A stretch of DNA of 18,455 nucleotides from Smittium mucronatum (Eukaryota; Kickxellomycota; Harpellomycetes; Harpellales; Legeriomycetaceae): NCBI GenBank assembly GCA_001953115.1, contig LSSL01004083.1:1-18455 (forward strand), in the 5' to 3' direction. The position numbers and the translations under genes are program-made. How positions within the stretch are numbered: position 1 is the first letter of the stretch; each line of letters opens with the position of its first letter. Below are positions 7,916-16,825 of the stretch, in pieces. The notes under the pieces are model-generated. The model was not told the origin of the DNA. It saw only the letters and a program-made list of their open reading frames with translations, and searched no databases.

Positions 7916-7950
<35 letters not shown>
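7916..7950. repeat. Compound TA/TG microsatellite
   Basis: An uninterrupted alternating AT run (7916-7937) passes directly into a TG run (to 7950). It sits inside the RT relic of copy C, where copy A encodes KSICCMI between two conserved blocks, so it expanded within former coding sequence. Confidence 0.95.
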
Positions 7951-8056
7951 AGTAGAAAAAAAAATCGTATAGTGTAATTATATCAAAAGATTATATATAA
8001 CATATCCCGATCTAAAAAAAGTTCAAAAAATACCCAAGATTCCTCTTTAACCGGAA

Positions 8057-8092
8057 GAGATATCAATTAAAGGTAATTAAATTTGATATCTC
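8057..8092. repeat. Inverted repeat in the RT relic of copy C
   Basis: GAGATATCAA (8057-8066) pairs with TTGATATCTC (8083-8092) around a 16-base AT-rich loop. It lies in the region aligned to RT motif B. It may be chance in such AT-rich DNA. Confidence 0.6.
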
Positions 8093-8550
8093 CTTCATAC
8101 CCAGAAAATTACAAAAGTGACCCTACTGATAATCAACTGGAATAGATAAAACGGTATAATTTATTCGGATTATTTAGTAGATTCTAGAATAATAGAGGTA
8201 TCAAGAAAAAAAAAATCTATAAAAAAAAACGAATAGATCAAAGTAAAAACTAAAATAGTTAGGATTTCTAATAAATCTAGAAAAATCGGATCAAAGATTA
8301 TCTCAAAGAATTATTCTTCTGTTAATGATAATTGAAAAAAATAAATAACAATAAGACAATAAAAGTTCCAGAATCGAAGTTTCAAGATCTACGCAAAGAA
8401 TAAATAAATAAATATCAAATAAAATTAACACGCCCAGAAACCTAGCAATCTTTGTAAGAAATCCACAGGAAACTTCAATTGAGTTACTTCTAGGGAGTTT
8501 AACTCTGAGTGTACTTTTTCAAATAAATAGTGCACTGTGAAAAAAAAATC

Positions 8551-8574
8551 ATGAATATCAAATTTGATATTCAT
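8551..8574. repeat. Perfect 24-bp palindrome
   Basis: The 12-base half ATGAATATCAAA is followed immediately by its exact reverse complement with no loop. It sits in the RT/RNase H connection relic of copy C. No protein-binding role can be assigned. Confidence 0.9.
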
Positions 8575-9415
8575 AAAAGAAGCGCTCTAGAGGCTATTTT
8601 TTTGAAAAAAAAATAGAAAAAATCGAATAATATGTCATTCTATACAGAAAATCTCAAAATCAAGGTGTTAATAAATTCTATCGATACAGCTTGTGGGATT
8701 TCGAAGGGTTCAAATAGCCAATACTGTATTTTTAATACTTCAGAAGTAAGAAAGAATTAAAATTCAGGGAGCTCAATTCAGTCCTACTTACTTGAATCTA
8801 CCAAAATTAGTGGATATCTCGATTCTGATATACTATGAAAACAGTGCAATATTTGCTTGCGTGAAGATTTTTGGTGCAATAAACAACCAGAGCTTTTGGA
8901 AATATATGAAAAGAGTTTTTATCGCCTCTTAGCATGATTACACTACCACAAGTAAAAATTGCATAGATATTCATCAACATTGCAGATTTTCCAAGTTTTT
9001 TGACAACTCAACAATGGTTTTTGATATCTTCCAAGGAATTTCAAGACATCTAGAAGATATTAGTGAGCTAATTAATAAAACTTTTTTCCTCAACGACATA
9101 CAAAAAGGATAAAAAATATATCATCTGGTTCATAGATCCAAATTACGCAACTCAGAATGCAATGATATTTTTTTTCGAAATTAAGAAACCCATATGAGCA
9201 CCCGACTTGGAACCTGATAATAAAAGTTACTCAGAGGATGAGAAAAGGAAGAGTAAAGATAACACCATTCACTAACTTAAGGTAACCATAAATATGACTT
9301 CTGGTTCTAAAAATTTCATCAACAGAATTAAAAAAGCAGATAAGGACTTTAGAGCTTATTATAGACCATAAAAGTAGAAAATTTCTTCTTTCCAAGAACA
9401 TGATTATGATTATTT

Positions 9416-9760
9416 ATGTTTGAAAAATCAGTAGAGTTTCCTCAAGAGTCAATTTATTTCTGAAAAAGCTTTTTGCATGATTATTTAAATTCTAAGACTA
9501 GTTAAAATGAAAACTAAATACGCCCATATCTAATAAGGATACAAATATTGGAATTTAGTAAGATATAAAGGGCAAGCAATCGCTGTAGAAAGATTCAAAA
9601 AAAAATTTACTTAAATATGTCCTAAGGAAAAAAAATACGCTTTGGTTACATTAGAACCTAAAAATCTGTGATATCACAGCTGTCAGTAAACCCAAAAGAA
9701 AATAATGAAAGCATCTTTATAAATATACTAATAATGACTGGTTGAAACAAAATTAATAAA
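9416..9760 (+). pseudogene. N-terminal half of the decayed tyrosine recombinase of DIRS copy C
   Basis: It follows the RT/RNase H tail directly. The only readable core block is LRKKNTLWLH*NLKICDITAV (about 9624-9684). I align it with copy B's ANKVGLLYLVTGFLSFDDVH, the box I region around the catalytic Arg. The Arg itself is not preserved. A further piece, LYKYTNNDWLKQN (about 9716-9754), may correspond to B's CPVSTYQV region but is weak. The call rests mainly on position, and on the matching C-terminal half at 15840-16130 beyond the gypsy insertion. Confidence 0.4.
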
Positions 9761-10089
9761 CTTTTTCGGACTAAATATGATATATAACATGTAATAAAAT
9801 GGTTCAAGGGGATTTTCCATCTATTAAATTAAAAAAAAGTATTTATAACAAGCAACAAATGTCGGCCAATAACAATATGAAGGCACATAAGAGTAGCTTA
9901 TATTAACATAATTATAAAAAACCATATAAATAAAGTAAGATGCGCTAAAATTAGTAATCAAGGCTCTAAAAGAAAAGCACAAGGATCGTCTAATAATTAA
10001 AATGAGTGAAATAAATGCTAATCTCAATAAAAATTGGTCCTATTATAATCGTATAAGGAATATCATATAAATAAATCCTCTTCTATTTG
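9761..10089. other. Unassigned AT-rich DNA left of the gypsy LTR
   Basis: This should be the middle of copy C's recombinase if the nested reading is right, yet no block aligns to copy B. It is roughly 200 bases more than copy B would predict, so an extra small insertion is possible. A short open stretch at 9939-10070 (LKLVIKALKEKHKDRL) has no recognised relative. Confidence 0.35.
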
Positions 10090-10363
10090 TGTAAGGAGTT
10101 TATTGGGGCCGTATTAAACTAAGGAAGGGATTTGTTTTGAATAATATATAAAGGGTAACAAATAAATAAAATAATAAAACTAATTGAAAAGTTTGAATTA
10201 CAAAAATTGGGAGTGCAAGCTTGTGAAGTGCAAATATGGACATGTTACACTTTGTTTGGGATTCAGCCAATAATGTGTACATGATAGGCATATTAATGCT
10301 TATTGGCTATATTATATTAATGTTTGTATGATTATTCTAAAGCATTAGTTAATAAAGTCTTGC

Positions 10364-10391
10364 GAGACAGGATTCTATGAATCCTGGTCTC
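10364..10391. repeat. Hairpin in the 3' LTR
   Basis: GAGACAGGATTC (10364-10375) pairs with GAATCCTGGTCTC (10379-10391) with one bulged base and a 3-base loop. It lies just downstream of the TATA-like box and may be at the start of the R region. It is absent from the other LTR because of its deletion. Confidence 0.75.
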
Positions 10392-10405
10392 TCTTCTCAT
10401 TATAC

Positions 10406-10412
10406 ATTTATA
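10406..10412 (-). promoter_or_regulatory. TATA-like box in the 3' LTR
   Basis: The minus strand reads TAGTATAAATG, followed some 20-30 bases downstream by a hairpin (10391-10364). The spacing would suit the U3/R border of an LTR promoter. In AT-rich DNA such a box alone is weak evidence. Confidence 0.3.
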
Positions 10413-10703
10413 CTAATAAAGATTGATCACTTATAACATATTTAGTTACTTGGTGCTTAGTTAGTTATAGTTCGTGGGACGAACTAATCAATATCAGCAA
10501 GCATTCTTTTGGCAGTTATCACACCATTATTCAGTACTCAATTGCCGAGCAATTCGAACAACCACGTTTGAATCTTTTTAAGCTGTTTATATAGATATGG
10601 ACTAAATAGGAAATATTTATTATTAATTATTAAAAAGGAAGGTGATGTATGTGGAAAATAATGATTGGGTCATTGCACTAACCTACCTTTAAGAAAAAGC
10701 TCC

Positions 10704-10736
10704 GATCTGAAAAAAAAACTTAAATTTTTTCAGATC
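10704..10736. repeat. Hairpin just inside the 3' LTR
   Basis: GATCTGAAAAAA (10704-10715) pairs with TTTTTTCAGATC (10725-10736) around a 9-base loop. It sits between the end of the chromodomain region and the 3' LTR, where the polypurine primer tract would also be. The minus strand AAAGGTAGG near 10683-10691 is a poor candidate for that tract. Confidence 0.75.
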
Positions 10737-10939
10737 CGAAATTGTAGTGTCAAAGGGTGGGAGAATGGCTTTAATGGTATTTATTGTTTTGAGAATTCAA
10801 TTTTTTACTAAATTTGGGCCCACTGGAGGGAGTTGGGGGCCATTATGTAAAGGAAGGTGAATCGAAGAATGTGTGTAGGAAATTTTTAATTGTATAAGGC
10901 GTTTTTTGGGGTAATTTAAGTGGAATTCAGATAGTAGGT

Positions 10940-11176
10940 CGTATCAGCCCAAGTTAGTTCAGGTTCTCATGATTGGTCGGTTGGGGTATACCCTTTCCAG
11001 TCTAAGAGGTAGAAAAGTTTACTATGTATTAGTTTTGAATCTAAGACCTCGGTGACGGTGAATTCTTGGTCACAATCCACTAAACTAGGTGGAGGGGGTT
11101 CAAAAGTTCTGGAAGATATTGTGCTTTTTTTATACGGCTTCAGCAGAAATAAATGAAAAATTGGTTGTATTTTCAT
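10940..11176 (-). pseudogene. Chromodomain at the C-terminus of gypsy pol
   Basis: It reads HLFLLKPY, then a linker, then the chromodomain core FTVTEVLDSKLIHSKLFYLL directly followed by DWKGYTPTDQS. The next codon is TGA, where the family has Trp in the (T)WEP motif, then EPE. Chromodomains of this group bind methylated histone H3 (typically K9) and steer integration toward heterochromatin (family knowledge). The aromatic cage is partly visible (F/Y near the start, W in DWKGY) and the third aromatic may be the lost Trp. The segment just before it (MKIQPIFHLFLLKPY) is the usual integrase-to-chromodomain joint (VFHVSLLK-like). Downstream, to about 10860, the frame has no readable block. Confidence 0.8.
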
Positions 11177-11199
11177 GGAAAACGGAAGCTCAAATTTGT

Positions 11200-12243
11200 A
11201 AGAGATTTTTTTGATTTTTTTGATTATCTTAAACGGCTCAAGAAATCGATAGTCTAGCTTTTTAGAAGGTCTGAAGTTGATATGTTTTTGGAATTAAGCC
11301 AAACCATATCGTTGATTTCATAGTTCATCGCAGGTTTTCGAACATTATCTGCAAAAATTTTGAAGTTTGTGCTGGCAGAGATTAAATTCTTAGATAATTT
11401 TATGTGTGCATATTTAAGATATTTAAGTCTACTCTCTGCAATAGGTACTTTTTTTTAGCTAAGTGCATTGAGAGAGAAGGACGGGCTATATCCCATTATT
11501 GAAAAGAAGGGGGGAAAGTTGGTTTGCGTGTGGTCCGAATTATTTTAGGAGAACTCATTCATGGTAACCAGATCTGACCAGTTGTTTTTTTGGCAGTTAA
11601 TGTAAAGTTGCAAGTACAGCTATAGAGTTTGATTTTTGCGCTCAGTTTTCCGTCATCCTCTGGGTTAAAAGAGGAAGATAGTTAAATTTTTACTTTGAAG
11701 AGTTGGAATATTCGCTGCCAAAATCTGGAAGTAAACTGAGTACCACAATCCGGAACAGTCTCTTCAGTAATTAAGTATAGTTTAAAAATGCTTTTAAAAA
11801 ATTCTGTACTGTTTCTTCGGAATTTGAAAACTTTTTAAGCGGAATTAATTGAGCCATATTCTTAAATCGGTCCACTACAACCATAATAATGGTGTATCCG
11901 TTGGATTTTGGCAGCTCAACCATAAATTCCATGGTTCAGTAGATGGGGTAAGAGGTTGAAATAGGCCATATTTTTTGTGACTTTTGTTCTTAAAGCGGTT
12001 GCAGATATTGCAGATCTCAACATAATTTTTTATGAAGGATTTCATTTTCGGAAACCAAAATTCGTTTTTCATGAAATCTAAGGTCTTTTTGATTACAAAG
12101 TACCCTGCAGGATTAGAGTAGTAGTAGTTATGGATTATCTTTAGTCGAGTAACTTTGAGTATATATAGCTTATCTTTGTAGTATTTCAAACCTTCAGTAA
12201 TTTTAAATTTTTTAAATTCTAGGGATTTATAATTAATATGCAT
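11200..12243 (-). pseudogene. Integrase of the gypsy element (decayed)
   Basis: DDE integrase that would insert the linear cDNA. The N-terminal zinc domain lies in the open piece 11875-12243: IIHNYYYSNPAGYF, then CNICNRFK. The expected HHCC set is HxxxxxxxxGH and CxxC; here the second His is Tyr. The core reads MEFMVELPKSNGYTIIMVVV directly followed by DRFKNM (about 11935-11865). The first catalytic Asp, normally in the position of this MEF, is Glu. The second Asp appears preserved in VPDCGTQFTSRFW (about 11763-11725). The third acidic residue, normally Glu in a TERxN-like motif, is not found (FNPEDDGKLSAK, about 11680-11645). MGYSPSF (about 11500-11480) matches the usual substrate-site block. 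Many stops and frameshifts interrupt it. Confidence 0.8.
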
Positions 12244-12792
12244 TTTGTAAAAATCGTAAAATTAATACATCTTTTGGCAGATGATTCTTTATTATGTCGC
12301 AGATTTCAGACTGTGCTTTGGAGACAGTGTTAATAAAATGATTGGCCGGGATTATGCTGTTGGGGAGAGGTTTTCCTTGCTGATATTCTGCTCTTCCCGA
12401 AAGTGATTCTGGTTTTTCAGACAGGGATCCTGGTCTATAAGTGATGAAAAAATTGAAGCGGGTAGAGAAGAGTGACCTTCGCGCGTATCTTCGATTGAGG
12501 GATTTAGCTGTCTTGAAATGATCCAAGTTTTTATGATACGTGAACAACTGTATTTTTTCCGAGTATCCTTTTAAACATTTCCTTTATTCCTTATACGCTA
12601 ATAATATTGCCAATATTTCCTTGTCGTATATATCCTAATTTATTTCGGCTGGAGAGAATTTGTGCGAAAATTAGCAGACTGGGCGCAGCTGATTATCTCT
12701 GGATTTATGAGACAATATTTCACCCATTGAGAAGTCTGAGGCGTCAGTTTCAATTATGAATCCACTTCCTGAGATCGGTTATTAAATTATCA
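12233..12792 (-). pseudogene. RNase H domain of gypsy pol (decayed)
   Basis: It follows RT directly. Readable in order are IETDASDFSMGEILS (about 12756-12712; catalytic Asp present), FSHKFSPAEIN, DIYDKEILAILLAYKE (about 12633-12585; Glu present) and FTYHKNLDHFKTAK (12547-12505; the family's third Asp, in YTDHKNL, is missing here). The last is RRSLFSTRFNFFITYRPGS, the usual end of the domain. Two stops lie between the second and third blocks. The acidic set is therefore incomplete. It leads into the integrase after a short linker; the two open pieces overlap at 12233-12243 in different frames, marking a frameshift. Confidence 0.8.
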
Positions 12793-12793
12793 G

Positions 12794-13715
12794 TTATGAT
12801 ATAAGCAAGTTTATTATTGTTCTAAAAAAAAATTCAGCTTCTGATTCCCATTTGAAGGAGGTGTCTTTTATTAATAATCTTGTCAAGGGTATAGCTATCT
12901 TTGATAAGTATGGAACAAACTTTCTATAGTATTTTACAAAAACCAGAAAGAACTGAATGCCTTTAATGTTATTAGGCGTTTTCCTGTTAGAGATGTTTGA
13001 TGTTTTTGCTGGGTCTGACCTGATTCCATCAGATGATATTATATGCCCCAATAATTTGAATTCGGTTTTTTATAAGGAAAAATTTTCGAGTTTGCAGTAA
13101 AGACGGTTTTCCATTAATTTGATTAGTACCGAACGTATGCGTATTTTGTGTACTGAAATTGTGATAGAAAATATCAGCATGTATTCCAAGTAAGCGATAG
13201 CGTAGTTGTATTGAAAATCACTGAGTAAATCGTTTATGAAGTCTTGTGAGGTAGCTGGTGTATTGCTTAGACCGAAAAAAATCACTTGTTACTTAAAATT
13301 CCCGCATCGGAATCTGAAAGCGTTTTTCCATTATTCACCTGCTCAAATTCTTACAAGGTTTTAAGCACTGTATAAGTCCAGATTTTAAAAATATTTCGAA
13401 GAGTAGAGACGATCGAAAGACTTATCTATTCTTATGAGAGGGTGGTGTTTTTTAATGGTTTGTTCGTTGAGTTTGCGATAGTCGACGCAAAATCTCAACT
13501 CTTCAACCTTTTTCTTTACAAGCATTATTGGCGCCCCATAATATGATTTTGATGGCTTGATAAAACCATTCGAAAGGTTCTCGTCGATATAAAGCTTAAG
13601 CTATTTGAGCTCAGTATTCAAGAGGGAATAAATTGGAACCCATTTTGGTGCGTATCCGGATTTTAAATCGATGTTGCAGTCGTATTTACGGTGGTTGGGA
13701 AGGATTTTGGCAATC
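12794..13715 (-). pseudogene. Reverse transcriptase of gypsy pol (decayed)
   Basis: The N-terminal RT block is HRKYDCNIDLKSGYAPKWVP followed by IYSLLNTELK*LKLYIDENL (about 13695-13580). Next come GFIKPSKSYYGAPIMLVKKK (about 13570-13515), RFCVDYRKLNEQTIKKHHPL (about 13495-13440) and motif A NLDLYSA*NL (about 13380-13350; Asp kept). Motif B is FFGLSNTPATSQDFINDLL (13285-13225). Motif C is AYLEYMLIFS (about 13196-13167), where the family has YLDDILIFS, so both catalytic Asp are lost. GHIISSDGIRSDPAK and FLVFVKYYRKFVPYLSKIA (13051-12890) are the expected thumb and connection. The separate open pieces 13070-13285 and 12794-13051 are in different frames. Neighbouring domains are upstream protease and downstream RNase H. 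Confidence 0.85.
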
Positions 13716-13829
13716 TTTTAGATCAGTACTGAATCTAATTCGGCGTATTATTTTGGAATCTTGTAGGCGGAAAATGATTCTTCAATATCCGGAAGTATAT
13801 TTTTATGAGCTTTTTCTTATGTTTTAATT

Positions 13830-14240
13830 ACTCCATCGCTTTTTTACATCTCATTTTCGTTGTTTGAGATATTTATAATGTGATTGTCTTTGTCTTCCTG
13901 AGACTCAGTATCGAATAATTTTTTGGAATCAGAAGCAAAACCTTCAGGTGAATCAGCATCATTTTATTTGGAGCTTTCGTTAGATATTTCTTCCTCTTCG
14001 TCATCTGGTGGCCTGAATATGGTGTTTATCGATTCTAAATTTAGAAAGTAATTTTTACAGAATTCAGATTAAAATTTGATCTAGTTTTTGTTCCATCTGA
14101 TTTATGGGCTGTGTATTTTTAATCAAGGGAGGGTGAGAATAACCGGTATGTTTTGTGAGTTTATTTGTTACATATTAGCTTCTCTCGGTAAAAATTTCCA
14201 GAAAGAAGCTCAGTTTCAGCGTATATTGGTATATGGGGGG
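13830..14240 (-). other. Acidic linker between gypsy protease and RT
   Basis: On the minus strand one frame reads RPPDDEEEEISNESS, then NDADSPEGFASDSKKLFD and ESQEDKDNHI (about 14015-13860). Chromoviral polyproteins often have such a low-complexity acidic stretch between protease and RT. A run of 11 G on the plus strand (14235-14245) interrupts the start of this stretch and probably arose by slippage. No other feature is seen. Confidence 0.5.
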
Positions 14241-14249
14241 GGGGGTGGT

Positions 14250-14465
14250 AAAGGTTAGTTTTTCCGTAAATGAATTCAAGGATGATTTCTTGTTTTAGAT
14301 TTCTGGGTGTAAGATTTAGAATTTTAATAAAATTAATATCGATGAAACTATCAGAAGCTCCTGATCCAATAAGATATAATGTTATAACATACGAATATGG
14401 TGTTTTTTAAAATATCATTATTTAAAATAAGAACTTTTTGAAAGAAAAGCTACAGTAATACAACT
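14250..14465 (-). pseudogene. Aspartic protease of the gypsy element (active-site Asp lost)
   Basis: Retropepsin-like protease that would cleave Gag-Pol. The active-site loop reads LIGSGASDSFIDINFI (about 14373-14326). Gypsy elements have LIDSGAS there, so the catalytic Asp has become Gly (codon on the plus strand at 14365-14367). The upstream strand VLILNNDIL is in keeping with the family. Downstream, KILNLTPRNLKQEIILEF and YGKTNLYH continue to about 14255. It lies between the zinc knuckle of gag and the acidic linker, the normal place. Confidence 0.7.
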
Positions 14466-14504
14466 TATTAATGAAGTTATAACTCAGAAGTGGCTTCTTA
14501 CTTC

Positions 14505-15501
14505 CTACTGGGATCTGCCTTTTTCCGAACTAGGTTTTAATGGAAATGAATCGGATATGTGACCAATATTGCTACAATAGAGGCAAATTCCTTGGTCACG
14601 AAGGAGTTTCTTTTCTTCTTGGGAGAGTGGAGAACGGAATCTTGATGTGATTGCATAGATTTCCGTAGCAGAGCTGTGTTTGTTACGATTTATTTCAAGT
14701 GAAAGTCCAGGTAAAAGTGGAGCATAATGGTTAGCCGCTTGACTGGTTTCGGTGTAGTAGTGGGGCACAAACTCGGTATTAATTTGTCGATGAAAATTAA
14801 AGTTATTAAGTTTATTTTCAATCCAATAGAAATATCAAAGTTGCCTTCTAATTAGTTTGGCAAGTCTCTTATGATCATAAAATCCATCACTTTGTCGTTT
14901 AGACCCAGCAAGAATTGATAAACATGAGTAAGCTGGTCGAGATAACTGTCTCTGGTGATAGTTTAAATTCAGCAGCGTACGTATCGATTGACCTAGTATC
15001 TTTTCGAGTTTCCTAATGAAATCCCTAGCTCTTATTGCATTATTCAGGTCATAAATATTTATAAAAAATTCGCCGTGAGATTGTGCAAAGTATTTTAAGA
15101 GGCCAAGTTGGGTTTGATAAGCGATCCAAAACAGATGGTATCTAAGCTTGTAATATGATCTCAGATGTAAAATATTCTTTTTGGTCGTCATTGAATACTT
15201 CTGGGAGAGCCCAAAACTATATAACCATATTGGAAATGGATTCTTGGTAGTTGGTTAGACTAACGTAAAAGCGCACGGCGTCAGGAGGCCTGAGTGTACC
15301 GTCAGTAATGAATCTCAGGGTATTTAACTGAATGTTCTTTTCTATGGTTTTGGTCGTTACTTCATTTTTCAGAGTGGCAGAGTTGTTATCTGCTTCAGAA
15401 ATTTTATTAATGGTCTGGTTTTTGAGCTGGGGATAGAAGTCTTTGAACGCTGCAGACCAGTTGAAATTTATTTTACTCGTTTTTATAAGAATAAGATTCA
15501 A
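14505..15501 (-). pseudogene. Gag polyprotein with zinc knuckle, gypsy element (decayed)
   Basis: Capsid and nucleocapsid precursor. It is in three open pieces (15501-15217, 15191-14835, 14768-14505) separated by stops and frameshifts. Gag-domain landmarks of fungal gypsy elements are visible: LRFITDGTLRPPDAVRFYVS (about 15325-15265), LPEVFNDDQKEYFTSE (about 15207-15160), DTYAAEF (about 14985) and, in another frame, FLLGLNDKVMDFM. Near the end EEKKLLRDQGICLYCSNIGH leads into ISDSFPLKP, a nucleocapsid zinc knuckle in which the fourth ligand (Cys, CX2CX4HX4C) has become Phe. The open frame at 15501 begins with TTG, and I see no convincing ATG. The 5' LTR lies 97 bases upstream. Confidence 0.8.
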
Positions 15502-15597
15502 TTGCAGGTTTTTTTTTAAAAAAAAGTTTGAGTAAAAAAGAAGATAAGAAGAAGCGATATGGGGGTATAAATGGAGAAAAGGATAAGCTTTTAAAAT

Positions 15598-15808
15598 TTT
15601 AAGGGGTCTATTGACGCCAGATTAAACTAAAGAAAGTATTTTTTTTAAAATAAGATATAAATGGTAACAAGGAAATAAAAGAATAAAACTAATTGAAAAG
15701 CTTGAATTACAAAAATTTGGAGTGCAAGCTGCTTATATAGATATGTACTAAATAGGAATTATTAATTATTAAAAAAGGTGATTTATGTGGCCAATAATGA
15801 TTAGGTCA
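15598..15808 (-). repeat. 5' LTR of the gypsy element (internally deleted)
   Basis: About 211 bp. It matches the left LTR on both sides of one clean gap: after GTGCAAGCT (to 15730) it jumps to sequence equivalent to 10585 onward. The lost piece corresponds to 10222-10584. AGCT stands at both borders in the full LTR (10218-10221 and 10581-10584), a microhomology-type deletion. The TATA-like box was lost with it. No convincing tRNA primer site follows it. Confidence 0.8.
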
Positions 15809-15839
15809 TTAAAATTTGCCGAGAATCTGAATTAAATGT

Positions 15840-16130
15840 TCCAAATATGATAGTTATTAGATTTTTAGATTCTCAAAAGATTACAAGAATCTCATACCAA
15901 CAAGCACCATAATTAAGCATATTTATTGTGCTTCAAAGATAATAAAACCTCCAGAAAACACTTTAATTTCTAATAATATATTTATAGGTGCAACTAAAGC
16001 AAAATGTGCAAGTGTTAAATATGACTTCATAATTTCACTGCGATTGTGGCCAAGATATAAAATTTTAGATAACTATTACCAATAAGCAAATCTCCTGAAA
16101 AAATATATACGATGCAATATTAAATCTGGA
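15840..16130 (+). pseudogene. C-terminal half of the decayed tyrosine recombinase of DIRS copy C
   Basis: Immediately right of the gypsy element the plus strand reads RFLDSQKITRIS, and STIIKHIYCASKIIKPPEN follows in another frame. Then comes IGATKAKCASVKYDFIISLR directly followed by LWPRYKILDNYYQ (about 15983-16084). The last part matches the C-terminal box of DIRS recombinases (RATxAxxAxxxGVxxDDI, then GNWSSxxIFxxFYR), including the Tyr expected to be the nucleophile in NYYQ. The strand and the part of the protein are those missing from copy C left of the gypsy insertion. It could instead belong to a further DIRS copy, but the 3' terminal repeat at 16826-16865 in the correct orientation favours C. 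Confidence 0.55.
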
Positions 16131-16825
16131 GTCACTTAATATTAAACAATCTAATGAAGTATATCTAAGTTTTAATTTATTCTCTGAAAAATATTAACTA
16201 TTAATAAGTTATGATTAAGTCATATTAAGTACTACCCTTTCACATAAATTAAAAAATTTACTAAGGATAATAAGTTTAACTATACTTAGTTCCTCGGATT
16301 ATAAATTTAAATCTATAGTAATTTTTATTTTTTTATCCAGTAATATGATAACAATTAATATTCTCCATCATTAGCACAATAATAGTTAATAGTCTTCAAT
16401 GAACAAATTACAATTATATTAAAACTAGCTTATAGCTTGATTAATTTTACAAATTCAAGATTTCAGTACTACTTTTATATTGCAAATCGAAATAACTGAA
16501 ATTTCATATATTTTTTGGTCAATAAATCGAAATTTTTAATTTTTAATTCATAATTTTTTAAAATATCCAAACTTCATTTGCTGAGATAATCATAAAATTT
16601 TAAAATTAAAGGGTGAAAAATTATAAGAAATTATATAAAACCAACAGTATGACAACTAGAATCATATTAACACTGAATTTAGCCATTCTTTGTTTCTCAG
16701 TTTATTTATCTTTCCTGAAAGGATAAAAAAATGAACATTTTTAACCCTTATTAGCTCAAATTATTACCCCAAATCTATTTTTACATCTTGTAAATTTTAA
16801 TTTTTTCCAAATTCCTGGTTAATCC
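16131..16825. other. 3' non-coding region of DIRS copy C
   Basis: Very AT-rich DNA between the recombinase end and the 3' terminal repeat. DIRS elements carry an internal complementary region here, but I could not identify one. No coding block seen. Confidence 0.35.

Larger units (their letters stand above)
7490..9415 (+). pseudogene. Decayed RT/RNase H of DIRS copy C
   Basis: The first block, RMLSNPVTKSMGKF then VDDKDIREG and PFLLSERQIYHKIF (about 7490-7620), corresponds to A's PVAGRLAMFKSAW and DNIVKEGFKIPF. The fingers motif is NATGDLKPVLGIRTRN (about 7831-7880). A TA/TG microsatellite interrupts the next segment. PDLKKVQKYPRFLFNRKR (about 8004-8058) matches A's LVYKKFRKFLRFQWNIRS. Motif C is reduced to RYNLFGLFSRF (about 8150-8180), with no catalytic Asp. 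Near the end, YIIWFIDPNYATQNAM (about 9118-9165) and NPYEHPTWNLIIKV then RMRKGRVKITPF (about 9187-9270) match the A segments flanking A's stop at 216. Stops and frameshifts are frequent throughout. Confidence 0.7.
10090..10672 (-). repeat. 3' LTR of the gypsy element (full length)
   Basis: About 583 bp; in plus orientation it starts TGTAAGGAG and ends GGTCA, so it has the usual TG...CA ends. Both flanks of it (10093-10221 and 10585-10674) match the right LTR at roughly four bases in five by eye. The middle 363 bases are unique to this copy. It contains a TATA-like box, a hairpin and, on the minus strand, AATAAA near its end (10098-10103), a possible poly(A) signal. Confidence 0.8.
10090..15808 (-). 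mobile_element. Ty3/gypsy chromovirus retrotransposon (decayed)
   Basis: This minus-strand element is bounded by two diverged, unequal LTRs (15598-15808 upstream, 10090-10672 downstream). The internal order is gag with zinc knuckle, protease, RT, RNase H, integrase and a C-terminal chromodomain. RT before integrase defines Ty3/gypsy, and the chromodomain defines the chromovirus branch. Every domain is readable, but all are split by stops and frameshifts, and key catalytic residues are lost. The pentamer ATTTG occurs at 10085-10089 and 15814-15818; it may be a target duplication but is offset from the best right LTR end by 5 bases. Confidence 0.85.

Noticed and set aside
9824..10291. Minus-strand open frames near the left LTR
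   Set aside because: One lies in unassigned AT-rich DNA and the other inside the LTR; both are hydrophobic AT-driven translations without motifs.
13633..13827. Plus-strand open frame of 64 codons
   Set aside because: It is antisense to the N-terminal RT region of the gypsy element (YDCNIDLK block).
15575..15620. tRNA primer-binding site next to the 5' LTR (minus-strand TGGCGTCAATAGACCCC)
   Set aside because: The equivalent stretch is also present in the other LTR, so it lies within the LTR and not in the flank where a primer site must be.
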